Below, in pieces: positions 30,724-41,170 of a stretch of 64,000 nt of DNA; the first letter of the stretch is position 1, and every line of letters begins with the position of its first letter. Both the position numbers and the translations under genes were made by a program. This DNA comes from Luidia sarsii (Eukaryota > Echinodermata > Asteroidea > Paxillosida > Luidiidae), in NCBI GenBank assembly GCA_949987565.1, contig OX465103.1, positions 25,956,725-26,020,724 of the forward strand, given 5' to 3'. The notes beneath the pieces were generated by a model. It ran no database searches. It worked only from the letters and a program-made list of their open reading frames with translations, and was not told where the DNA came from.

Positions 30724-31547
30724 ACGTACAGGGCGCACACGCAAGATAGGTGCACCCCCCCCCCAACTTTCACCATAAGCTAAAAAAAATAAATAATGCA
30801 TGTCCATGGATTGAAAGAATGCACGTCCATTGTGAGGCTGCACACATCTGCCTCTATTGTGAAGTTGTTTCAAATACTTGAGTATCCCAGAACTTTCACT
30901 TTCAAAGGATTTTTCGTATGAAAATAATGCCACCACTGTATTTGAATGGATCGCGCCGTCGTGAGTACGAATCTACGGTGCCTGGAGCGGAGGTACGTGC
31001 AACGATTAACGAAGTTCCCTATCAGATAACGCTAAAGTCTGTGTTGCTCGCGCTAAGGACCATACCATTATGCAAAAGGGGTTATACAATGTACAAGAAA
31101 AAAATAATATACAAACATTATTAGCAAAAGCACTGAAAGGGATAAACATCAGAACCACATAAAACAAAAATATATCATATGGATTTCTCTGAAGGGAAAC
31201 TATTTTTTCTCAGCAAAAACATTTTACGGTGAAAGACATGTCACATTTACTAAAACTTTCACAAATAGTGGTTTGGAAAGTAAAACAATAACTTCAATGT
31301 TATTAAACGAGTCACCTGTTTACCCTACTATTTCACGATGGAAAATTTTATTCCAGTATGTATATGTTAAATACTTAATACATATAATGTTATGTCAGAC
31401 CCAACCAGTATATATTTATCTTTCCTGTTCAAAATACCCATTATTAGCGAGAATTCACAAAACAAAATATTCACACTGTACCATATGAAAAGTTTTTTTC
31501 TTTCATTTGCATTGATAATTATGGAAAATACACACAAAATTCACAAA

Positions 31548-31632
31548 CTGTCGAGTTATCACTCAGATTCTTAAATTCAGAACCACATCTCTTCTTTAAG
31601 AGACTTTATACTTGGTGTCACCACAAACCCTC
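31548..31632 (-). mobile_element. TAGGTTTGCGG-family arm (reverse)
   Basis: TGTCGAGTTATCACTCAG, TCTTTAAGAGACTTTATAC, ending GGTGTCACCACAAACC. Confidence 0.65.
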
Positions 31633-32733
31633 CTACTCTGTTTTCACATTGTTTTACATATTCCTCATTTTTTAAGTCTTACTTACAAACAAACTGAAAA
31701 TAGATATTTTCAAGTGGTCAGTCGTAATGGAAATTCATATGGTGGTTAAAATTTCACCTTTTTTTCTCTCACTACAACAATGAAGATGCGGAGAATGGAT
31801 TGAATAGACAACAGAAGCAATGTTGGGCATATCTAGTGTTTACGGAATCGCGATTACTCGGAAGCACTCCAGACAGGAAGCAGGCTATTTTTCAAGAATC
31901 GTTCAAATCTTTGTGGGATCGACTTTACGGGAATGGAATTGATTCTCATCGGGGAAACCATTCCTAAAAGAGATGGAATCCCATTAAAATTATTGTTTAT
32001 TTGTTATCAAAAATATTATTGAAATTGATTTACAATTATAGTAAGAGGAATACCAGTCATTAGTTTCCATATAGGCCCTATGATAAAATTCAAAAAGATA
32101 CAAAAACCAATTAAAAACAAAATTACTCAAATGTAGCAGGACACACAATTTGGAGTTAATTTCTCTTGATTCCGGAGTTGAATTGCCCAATGCTTATTAA
32201 ACCAATTCGTGCCGGCATTGTTCCAGTGCCAATGACCGCAATACCAGTTTTTCTTAACAATGCATCATTTTCAAACCTCGCTAAAACAATCGGGAACAAT
32301 ATATATCTGAGAAATAAACCAATAAGGGAATACACGAGTACAACCTGGCACAAATTGGAGATCAGATGCTCTTTTGTCAAGAGATTATTTGTTCGAAAAA
32401 GGACCCATTGTGCGTCGTCAATGGAGCGTAGCGCGACTTGTGCGTGTGGGTGCGTACCCTGATTTGGGAGGCCCAACGCACAGTCAAACCACTGGGTCCT
32501 GGCGTGAAGTGGTTTATCAGAAGAGATGCAGGTTTAGTATTGCTTGAAGCACCTGATGGCTTGTAAGTAATACTGTGGTATGATTTGCACATGCAGGGAC
32601 CTGTCAGTGGACCAAGACATCAACATAGCCAATCAACCCTCGATGTTGCTTCCCCACCTGAGAGTTTCCGAAAGCCCTTCTGTGTTATCCTCTTCTGCCG
32701 GCCCCTGCAAGCAAGATCCTCGACACCTGGAGA

Positions 32734-35700
32734 TCATACTTCCTTGCCATCGGGCAGTCGCTCCAGGACCCAGTCCACAACCTCCTTGATGACCTTCTCT
32801 CCATCCCCATCGGGCTCCTTATCTAGCTCATGGTAGAAGCCTTCGTAGACCTGTAGGCACAGGAGCATTGGGATGGGAAGGGAAGGAAAGGGAAGGGAAG
32901 GGAAGGGAAGGAAAGGGAAGGGAAGGGAAGGGAAGGGAAGGGAAGGGAAGGGAAGGGAAGGGAAGGGAAGGGAAGGGAAGGGAAGGGAAGGGAAGGGAAG
33001 GGAAGGGAAGGGAAGGGAAGGGAAGGGAAGGGAAGGGAAGGGAAGGGAAGGGAAGGGAAGGGAAGGGAAGGGAAGGGAAGGGAAGGGAAGGGAAGGGAAG
33101 GGAAGGGAAGGGAAGGGAAGGGAAGGGAAGGGAAGGCAAGGGAAGGCAAGGGAAGGGAAGGGAAGGGGAGGGGAGGGAAGGGGAGGGGAGTGGAGGGTAG
33201 GGGAGAAGAGGGGAGAATATAAGAACAGCTTCTTCCCTCGTTCAGCCTCTCTCTAGAATTCCCTTCCTGGTTCATGTTGTTCCCCAAGATTGCGATCTTG
33301 CCCTTTTAAAAAGAAATGACAATTCCTATCCCAGCCTTCCTGAGTCCCTCTCCATCTCCTTCTTTCCTTAGCCCTTAACCCTGAGCGGCTTTATAGCCTT
33401 GTTTTGGGTGAATTTGCATTAAAAAAAATAATTAAAAAAAGCAACAACCATTTTTGCAATAAATTCCCAGTCGTTGTTGCTTCCTGTTGTTTGTTCGATG
33501 CACGGACCCAAGTGAACAATCTGCACAGAGTTTCTACACCCCCAAAACAACCCCGACCGGACAAGACTCCCCACCTAACTCACTGTGAGCTTCTTGTCGT
33601 GGCTGCGGGCCGTCTCGTGCATGAGCCTGGAGCCCGAGATCTCGGCCAGCCCGTCCTTGTCGCCGTGCTGCAGCAGGAAGGGCCAGCGGACGTCGGCCAG
33701 GCCGCTGACCACGCGCTGCATGGCCTGAATGGTCTGTATGCCCAGCCGCGCCTGCACGCTGCCGTGGTAGACCAAGGGGTCTGCCTCGTAGTCGCTCACC
33801 TGGGGGAAAAAATCAGAGCAGGGGAGATGGGGTCCGGAGATGACGAGTGCGGGTCGGATCGCTGCTGAAGGGTGCTCTATGCGGTTACAAAGTATGCAGT
33901 ATGCAAAGCCTATCCCTAACCCTAACCCTAACCCCCTACCAATTTTTTGTAAGATATAACCTGAATCCTGCAACATTGGTAAGAGTCAAAAGATTGCCAC
34001 AGTTTGTGTGTTAAACCATTAAACGTTCCACAAAAGCAATACTGCAAAGGTTTTAGCTTAAATGGTAATCTGAGAAAGTAGAAAAAAGCGAAAAAAGTCA
34101 CGGTTTACGCACCGTTCTGTAGTGTAAGAAATACTTTATAACTTGCGAGTAATAAACTATGTGTTAATGTTTGAGTGAAGATTTCTCGAAAAGTAGAGCA
34201 TCCCGGACCGTAAGATTTCAACATGAGGATTCTATCATGACCATCTACACTGTACAAACTGTGTAAATTAGAAGGAAATCTGTGCCCATCGATGTTATCC
34301 GATCTTCCCAATGTTGTATTGGGCCTTCAAGTGCAGGACAGTCGGAAGCCCCAAACCAAAAGATCCCAAGCGATTAGAGAGAAGAGACCTAAGTTCCCGA
34401 ACGATTTCTCACCACTTGTGGGTCCCTGGACATCAGATGTGCTTCCAGTTTCCCCATGGGCGTTTGTGGGAGGATGCTGGCGAGAATCCTGCCGAGAAAA
34501 ACCTGAAATATACCGAGCAGACAGACGACCATTTTTTAAATCAGTTGACTTCCAATTTACAACAGGAGCAATTTGAACTACCCTAGTCTACCGGCACAGC
34601 TTGTATGTCTGTTTGCAACCTGAGCATGGGGCTTTTTCTGCATAGACACATTGATGCGATCGAGGCTTTGCATTCTGCATTTCCGGCGCCACTCCACACA
34701 AGAAGCCACTAAACACAATTAATTTCAAATTACTGCTCTGTCAATGGACCTCCAGCACAAGAAAAAGAATGAGGATGAAAAAGGGCTGGGGGCTGGGAGG
34801 CTGGGAGGCTGGGAGGCTGGGAGGCTGGGGGCTGGGGGCTGGGGGGCTGGGGGCTGGGAGGCTGGGAGGCTGGGGGGCTGGGGGCTGGGGGGCTGGGGGC
34901 TGGGGGGCTGGGGGCTGGGAGGCTGGGAGGCTGGGGGGCTTGGGGCTGGGGGGCTGGGGGCTGGGGGGCTGGGGGCTGGGGGCTGGGGGCTGGGGGCTGG
35001 GGGCTGGGGGGCTGGGGGGCTGGGGGGCTGGGGGCTGGGGGGCTGGGGGCTGGGGGCTGGGGGGCTGGGGGCTGGGGGCTGGGGGGCTGGGGGCTGGGGG
35101 GCTGGGGGGCTGGGGGCTGGGGGCTGGGGGCTGGGGGCTGGGGGGCTGGGGGGCTGGGGGGCTGGGGGGCTGGGGGCTGGGGGCTGGGGGCTGGGGGCTG
35201 GGGGCTGGGGGCTGGGGGCTGGGGGCTGGGGGCTGGGGGCTGGGGGCTGGGGGCTGGGGGCTGGGGCTGGGGGGCTTGGGGCTGGGGTATGGGGGCTGGG
35301 GGCTGGGGGCTGGGGGCTGGGGTATGGGGGCTGGGGGCTGGAGGCTGGGGGCTGGAGGCTGGGGGCTGGGTGCTAGGTGCTGGGGGCTGGGAGGCTGAGG
35401 GGCTGGGGCTGGGTGCTAGGGGCTGGGGGCTGGGGGTTGGGGGTTGAGACTCACCTTAAACGGTGTGACCAATACAGGATTTGGTTGGATTGCTGGAGAC
35501 ATCAGCACCACGCCAGTCTCAGAGAACAGGGATGGTCTCTCGGAAGCAACCAGAGCTGCTATCGTTCCGCCCTAGATTCATAGGAGTTTTGCAAAGGTAA
35601 AATGAATAACCGTCACAAAAAGCCTGCTAAGTGGCGATACCATCTATAAGTATAAGTAAGGTGTCTAGTGACTCACCATGGAGTGGCCAAGCATGAAGAG

Positions 35701-38695
35701 GGGTAGGTCCTTGTGCTGGGCCCTCATCAGCTCAATATGCTGGTGGCAATCCCGCACGAAGAACTGGAATTGCCGCACATCGGCCCGTCTCCCTTCACTC
35801 CTGCCATGACCAACTGGAACATTAAAAAGGAAGTGTATACCGGTCCGGTATTCTAATGGGAGTTTCTATTCTAGTGGTGCTCTGCCTTTGAGAAAGGTCC
35901 TGCTAGGATCGAAACGTCAGGCCCACTAAATTTTAAGATTCTAATGGCAGGTAATATTCCGCCGTTGCCGGGTGGATACAACCTCCCATTAGAAGTGCAT
36001 AATTCACCCGGCAACGGCATTCTTCCTGGAGTTCATTCCTGCTGAAGTTATGCATATTCATGATCACTCTTTACTCTGATTGGCCAACGTCAGAGTATAG
36101 AGTATAACTTGAAAATGCATAATAACATGATGTAATGACAAATTGGCCAATCAGACTCAGGGACAGGAAGAATAGCGTTTGCGGGAAGAATGCCTTTGCC
36201 GGGTGAATATAACCTGCCAAAAAAAGAAAGAAAAAAAGACACCCACAAACCACAAATACAATCAACACAAATGATGCGTGCGCAGCATAAATGGAATAAG
36301 ACCCCTAAAACTCATTTTCCCCTTCCGATTGAGACATAATATGTACTGAGAGAGTTCAGTTTGGTCCTGAATTGCTTTTCACCTTATAGGATCTACATTG
36401 TAAGTTTTAAAGTTGTTAATTTTTGTTGTAATGATTATGTTTTTCCTGACTTTTCTGATGTTAATAGTGACAGTTTTATTCTGCGTTTTTGTAGATCATT
36501 CCACACTGTATTTTTAAATGGACTCTGTATTTTATTGTAGTAGAGTTTTTTTTTATGTTTATTTTGTAATTTTGTAAGGAGATTTGAGGTAGTTTCTCAC
36601 ATATTTCTTTATTATTATCATGATTATAATTGGATTGATGCTTTGATAGACTAAGTAACGGCATAACGCACTTACTGTGGTCCTGTGCAAACACAAGAAT
36701 TCCGTTCTGGATGAATTGCCGGGCGATCTTCTCGTAGCGGTGACAATGCTCACCCATGCCATGGACGACGAACAGCAGGGCCCTAGGAAATACAGAGCGA
36801 GACAAAGAAAGGAAAAAAACAACCCAGCAACGATCAAGCACAGGCCGCTTGGGACGGATTCCATGCACAACTCTCAGGACCAAACCAGACGCAAGAAAAC
36901 GGCCGAAAATGTATCTTTTTTTGGCAGCCATCTGCGATGACCCTTGTTTGAAGGAGTAAAAGGGCTACAGTTACTGTAGCAGAAATCTTTTGGTTTAATA
37001 ACAGTTTTAATACCCTCACCGTAAAAGGGTGGAAACTGGACACCCCATTACTTTTTTTGCTCACACGGCACACATACACGCCATAAAAGTATTCATGACT
37101 TTTTTGGGGAAAACTGTTAGTGTAAGGCAAAAAGTTATTTATTTTTATTGGCAAGTATATGGTTGTGCCAGACCATGGGTGTTGACTGTTGTCTACATTA
37201 GGCCTACAATAGGTGGTTTTATTTGGGTTGATGTTTTTTCCCAGACTAGTTTTATACTTTTATAGTCTCTGCTATCAAGTCTCTGCAATCAAGTCTGCAA
37301 TCAAGTCTCATCAATAAATATTTTATCACCTGAATCCATGCTATAAAACTGTTTTGCAATGTTGCCAACAGTAACAATCAAACTGGGTTTTTTCACCTTT
37401 GTTCAGGGGGTGTGTTTGCAAGTTTTCAGTTTTTATGCTGATGAGAATTTCAATATTCATGAGCAAATTTATTTGTGATGTCATCACAAGATCGTGCAAC
37501 ACTCACAGAAACCCTCTGAATAAAGTTTCTGGTTTTTCCTGCAGACCTATCCCTAAACCTGTTATCTACTGCCAACATGTATGCTTCATAATCATTTAGT
37601 GATGGAGTTAAGTTTTTCATCAAACCTAATCCAGAGGGATTAATTTGCAGTTTGAAAGTTAATGCCTTTCTTATGTTTTTTAAACTGTGGGTTCCTGACA
37701 TGACGGGTGCAGCACACAAAATCCATCCAAGATGGCTCTGCCGAGCTGATTATCATAAAGTGTGTACTCACAACTTTTTTTTAATAAGGGGTCTTTGGAG
37801 GCTAATTAACTGATATATTGTAGAACAAGTGAAGCTTAAGATAACCTGGGGGTTCACTCTTCAATTGGGTATGTAATTTGGACCATATCTGGCTTTAAAT
37901 GTGGCCCTATTTGGCTGTGCAAGTGGAGGGGTCCATCCCAAAAACCTTGCAGAAATTCGGCTTGGACGGCTACACATTTTGGGGGTGTTTTTTTCTGGGG
38001 GTAATTAGCAAAAACTCTAATCAGCTAAGAGCACTAAAATTGAAAAGAATCTGAGAGATGAAGGTCGAAACTACAATTTTAAGTATAGCTACAAGAACTG
38101 AGACTTTTGGGCATGGGATAATTGACTTTGAAAGTGAGTGTTTTTGTACAGTGTTCAATGGGAGCTCGATTTAGTGTTCTGCACCCTGACCTTACAATAG
38201 CGCCCTCACTGACTCCACTAAGAACAAGAAGCTTGTCAATAATGTTTACACTTCGGATGCCTTGATCAGTATGACCATGGAGGTAGTCCCTCCTCTACCT
38301 CCATGGTATGACAGAAGACATGACCTTGAATGTGATATTTATTGCAGCTACCATGGACTGGAGCTACCAAGCATGGATGTGCAATGCTTGCCCACAGCAT
38401 GGAGGAAAACACAGTCAAAGACATTGCACTTTGCGGTGGGAGTTGAGGGTTACAATTTAGCGTACTAGTATTAATTCAGTAACTGCACTACAGCTACCTC
38501 CATGGATAAATAAACATGGGTCGACAGCGACGATCAGGGGAATTCTCACCGGACCGGCGTTCCCTCATCTGGCCGCCAGTATTTACAGTAGATGCACTGG
38601 CCGTCCGCGTTCACGAAGTGCTCCAGGTCCGAGTAGGGAACGCCCTGCGGACTGAGACGCTGGCCATATCTGGCAGCACTTTCACTTGCCGCCAT
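32734..38695 (-). CDS. MGLL: Monoglyceride lipase (monoacylglycerol lipase), 7 exons, 309 aa
   Basis: Exons in coding order: 38695-38550, 36782-36676, 35813-35677, 35571-35455, 34502-34413, 33799-33584, 32850-32734. Phases match and the frame closes at TGA, giving 309 residues against 303 in human. It is a serine hydrolase of the alpha/beta-hydrolase fold that cleaves 2-monoacylglycerols to fatty acid and glycerol. Visible motifs: [13 protein letters not shown] near the N-terminus; the oxyanion HG motif in VVHGMGEH (56-57); the nucleophile elbow GHSMGG, with Ser129 at the end of exon 3 and the last glycines in exon 4; Asp248 in [10 protein letters not shown]; His278 in YEGFYHEL. The triad is complete. 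Exon 5 ([14 protein letters not shown]...) covers the lid/cap stretch and is the least conserved. Introns hold a GGGGGCT array, a GGGAA array, a telomere-like run and a LINE end. It shares its strand with SUCLG2, with 2.5 kb between. Confidence 0.95.
32868..33215 (+). repeat. (GGGAA)n pentanucleotide array
   Basis: About 300 bp of nearly pure GGGAA with a variant GGGGA tail, in MGLL intron 6. On the coding strand it is (TTCCC)n ending 18 bp from the exon 7 boundary, so it forms or extends the polypyrimidine tract. Confidence 0.96.
33216..33432 (+). mobile_element. LINE 3' end (5'-truncated), copy 1
   Basis: AGAACAGCTTCTTCCCTCGT, CGATCTTGCCCTTTTAAAAA, CCTGAGTCCCTCTCCATCTC, ending in A-rich sequence. 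It matches 55900-56150, where the coding part is visible. Confidence 0.75.
33914..33934 (+). repeat. Telomere-like (CCCTAA)n run
   Basis: Three and a half CCCTAA units in MGLL intron 5. It is an interstitial run, too short to indicate a chromosome end. Confidence 0.85.
34785..35440 (+). repeat. (GGGGGCT)n heptanucleotide array
   Basis: About 655 bp of GGGGGCTG with GGGAGGCT variants, in MGLL intron 4, starting (in coding direction) about 15 nt after the exon 4 donor. G-runs every 7 nt give strong G-quadruplex potential on plus and i-motif potential on minus. On the coding strand each unit reads CCCCCAG. Confidence 0.96.
35881..36207. mobile_element. GGGCCTGACG arm plus CCGGCAACGGCATTC foldback
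   Basis: 35881-35938 is a lone GGGCCTGACG-family arm. About 35940-36000 is a partial CCGGGTGGATA end. 36004-36207 is a full foldback (TCACCCGGCAACGGCATTCT ... GAATGCCTTTGCCGGGTGA) with internal ATTGGCCAA pairs. All in MGLL intron 2. Confidence 0.8.
38274..38307. repeat. Hairpin ACCATGGAGGTAG ... CTACCTCCATGGT
   Basis: 13-bp perfect arms around an 8-nt loop in MGLL intron 1. CTACCTCCATGG recurs at about 38496, and a related GGAGGTAGAGGAGGGACC lies in the centre of the 10998-11239 foldback. Confidence 0.8.
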
Positions 38696-39904
38696 TGCAA
38701 CGCCGCGGGTTTTCTAAAGAGCGCCATCTATCGACAGATTTCGGACACGTGGGAGAGTGATGATACAGTTGATAACTTTCTAAGTTCGTTTTCCTCGAAA
38801 TTGTCATTTCATTAGTTGTCCTCCGACAAATTGGAGGCACATCAGATGAGCAAAAGGAAACCCGGAGAATATGTAGGTCCCAAACATTGCAGGTCATTTT
38901 AGTCAGTGAGCAGTTTTCAACATTTTTTTTGGTATTCACTTCAAACATAATTATCAACATTGCTAGTGTAGTACTTGTAGTAAAGAAGTAAATTCACAAG
39001 GAATCTCCACTTTTCCCAAAATATCTTTTATTCTCGTTTCATCTGGGGCATAAACCTCAAAAACACAGAATATAATGAATCACAATATATTGTTTTCCTA
39101 ATCTATTAAAATCATTCACAATCATCCTTGATTCTTTGAATGGTCACAGTTCCATCAATGGAGATGATTTTTAGAAATTAAATTACTAATATTTCATCAC
39201 AGTTTTGGAAAAAAATATCTTTACAAAAAACGTAATTATGAGATAATAAGGAGGGTTCTTCGTCATTTAAATTTGATCTAAGTTCAAATCAACTGGTGTA
39301 AGCTGTCTTCCAAAATAAACCGATGTCTAAATTTTTGCAGTCAAGATAAATATGAGGTTATCAAGAAATCCTGAGACGAAACAAACTCGTTGATTCAGGA
39401 ACTCGGGAAAATCTAGACCTTTTTTTTCCCTTCACCTGTTTTGATCTACTAAATCACACCTAAAGCAGGTACTATCGTCAAAGTACGGTGCGGCCACTTG
39501 TAGAACTCGGCAAGGAGTCAAATTGACCGGGGTCCCCTTCAGCTCCTGATCCAGAGCCAACCGGGTGACTCTGTCAATCAGAGAATCTTGAAGTGCTCCT
39601 TGGAGGGACATTGGATGAAACCGGCGTGTCCTGATCAGGGTGACGGGGGCCATGAAAGTCAGCACACCAACTAACAGCCTAAGAGCTCACTGGGATGGGA
39701 AATACAATGTACTCCCACAGCGCGTAGGGGTCATAGGGGTCTCCTAAACACAAGCTTAACAGTCCAAGCACATTCAAGACTGTGGTCCTAGGCTCTCAGC
39801 GTGATATGCCGGGAGCCAACCAAAATGGTCCTCTGGTAGTTATAGTCATTGCTGGTGCTTGCTAGGGCTTTTTGGTTCTGCGTTCTGTGTAACCCATATT
39901 CTAC

Positions 39905-40515
39905 CGTAGTTCCGATATACACCAGGAATGGTCCCAACATACACCAGAAATAGTTCCTGTATACACCAGGAATAGTTCCTGTATACACCAGAAATAGTTC
40001 CTGTATATACCAGAAATAGTTCCTATATACACCAGAAATACTTCCTGTATACACCAGGAATAGTTCCTGTATATACCAGGGATAGTTCCTGTATGTTCCT
40101 GTATATACCAGGAATAGTTCCTGTATACACCGGGAATACATGTAGTTCCTGTATACACCGGGAATAGTTCCTGTATACACCGGGAATAGTTCCTGTATAC
40201 ACCGGGAATAGTTCCTGTATACACCGGGAATAGTTCCTGTATACACCGGGAATAGTTCCTGTATGTTCCTGTATACACCAGGAATAGTTCCTGTATATAC
40301 CAGGAATAGTTCCTGTATATACCAGGAATAGTTCCTGTATATACCAGGAATAGTTCCTGTATATACCAGGAATGGTTCCTGTATATACCAGGAATGGTTC
40401 CTGTATATACCAGGAATAGTTCCTGTATATACCAGGAATAGTTCCTGTATATACCAAGAATAGTTCTGTATATATACCAGGAATAGTTCCTGTATATACC
40501 AGGAATAGTTCCAAT
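39905..40515. repeat. 22-bp minisatellite with internal palindrome
   Basis: The unit GTTCCTGTATATACCAGGAA + TA is repeated about 25 times. CAGGAATAGTTCCTG is an inverted repeat spanning the unit joint. Since 22 is not a multiple of 3, all frames stay open (IPGIYRNYSWYIQELFLVYT-type peptides), which explains long spurious open frames. Confidence 0.95.
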
Positions 40516-40944
40516 ATACACATTAAGAACACATTATGAATAATACAAATATTCACCAGCAGTTGTCCCTAATATATACCTGAAATAATTTGAATGTATA
40601 CCCAGAACATTCCTAATACACGGTAGGAATAATTCCCATGTATAGAGGTTTTTTTCACATGAAGTCACCTGACCGCCAAAGGCTGATTATCATGTCCGCA
40701 GGAGCGGTTCAAATCCGCGGAAGCGCGTGCAAAATATCGAATCGGGGTATTTCCATTGGACCTTTGATGACTCGTAGGCATGTGCATTTCACGTACATCT
40801 GTGTGAATTGAACGATGACCGTCAAAAAGCATGTGACTGAAAAACCTCAATTCTCGGAATATTCCAAAGATTGGTCCAGAATAGTTCCAAAAACACATGG
40901 GAACAAACCCAATATATCTCCAGGGATAGCCCTAACATACACCA

Positions 40945-41112
40945 GGAATGCCAAGATAGCATACACAGAGTATATGCCAAGATAGCATACACACAGAATA
41001 TATGCCAAGATAGCATACACAGAGTATATGCCAAGATAGCATACACACAGAGTATATGCCAAGATAGCATACATAGAGTATATGCCAAGATAGCACACAC
41101 AGAGTATATGCT
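40945..41112. repeat. Tandem array, unit about 26-28 bp
   Basis: ATGCCAAGATAGCATACACA + CAGAGTAT, about six copies, 60 bp beyond the SUCLG2 stop codon, so possibly transcribed in its 3' region. Confidence 0.9.
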
Positions 41113-41170
41113 AGCCCAAGTAGTTCTTTAATTGGAGAAATCTAATAGCTTTGGTATGTAGGGGAGGTCA

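Larger units (their letters stand above)
26328..32733. other. 6.4-kb spacer between convergent ABTB1 and MGLL
   Basis: Both genes end into this interval. It holds SINE fragments, a GATTTCAC foldback (26748-26904), a 75-bp SINE-derived tandem array, a TAGTCCAAG foldback and a TAGGTTTGCGG arm. About 26330-27470 is probably ABTB1 3' untranslated sequence, including two related blocks (near 26600 and 26960) with CAAAAAGTCACGA-type text. No gene is recognised. A minus-strand AATAAA at 32001-31996 could serve MGLL, 733 nt after its stop. Confidence 0.55.
38696..41170. other. Spacer between MGLL 5' end and SUCLG2 3' end
   Basis: Just upstream of the MGLL ATG (38696 onward) lies its promoter side; no motif was recognised. 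The middle part (39000-39890) is unique-looking. 39900-40520 is a minisatellite and 40945-41110 a second tandem array. A minus-strand ATTAAA at 41132-41127, 39 nt past the SUCLG2 stop, is a possible poly(A) signal. Confidence 0.55.

Noticed and set aside
32156..32476. 106-residue minus frame downstream of MGLL
   Set aside because: No recognisable domain and no support for an extra MGLL exon after the stop at 32734. Possibly 3' UTR sequence.
32823..33287. Frames reading (GREGK)n or (PSLPF)n
   Set aside because: Translation of the GGGAA array; no start context or conserved domain.
34744..35398. Two Gly/Leu/Ala/Trp-rich frames of about 210 residues
   Set aside because: Pure translation of the GGGGGCT array inside an MGLL intron.
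39788..40556. Frames of 150-206 residues with YTGTIPGIYRNY repeats
   Set aside because: A 22-bp repeat is open in all frames; this is a minisatellite, not a repeat protein.
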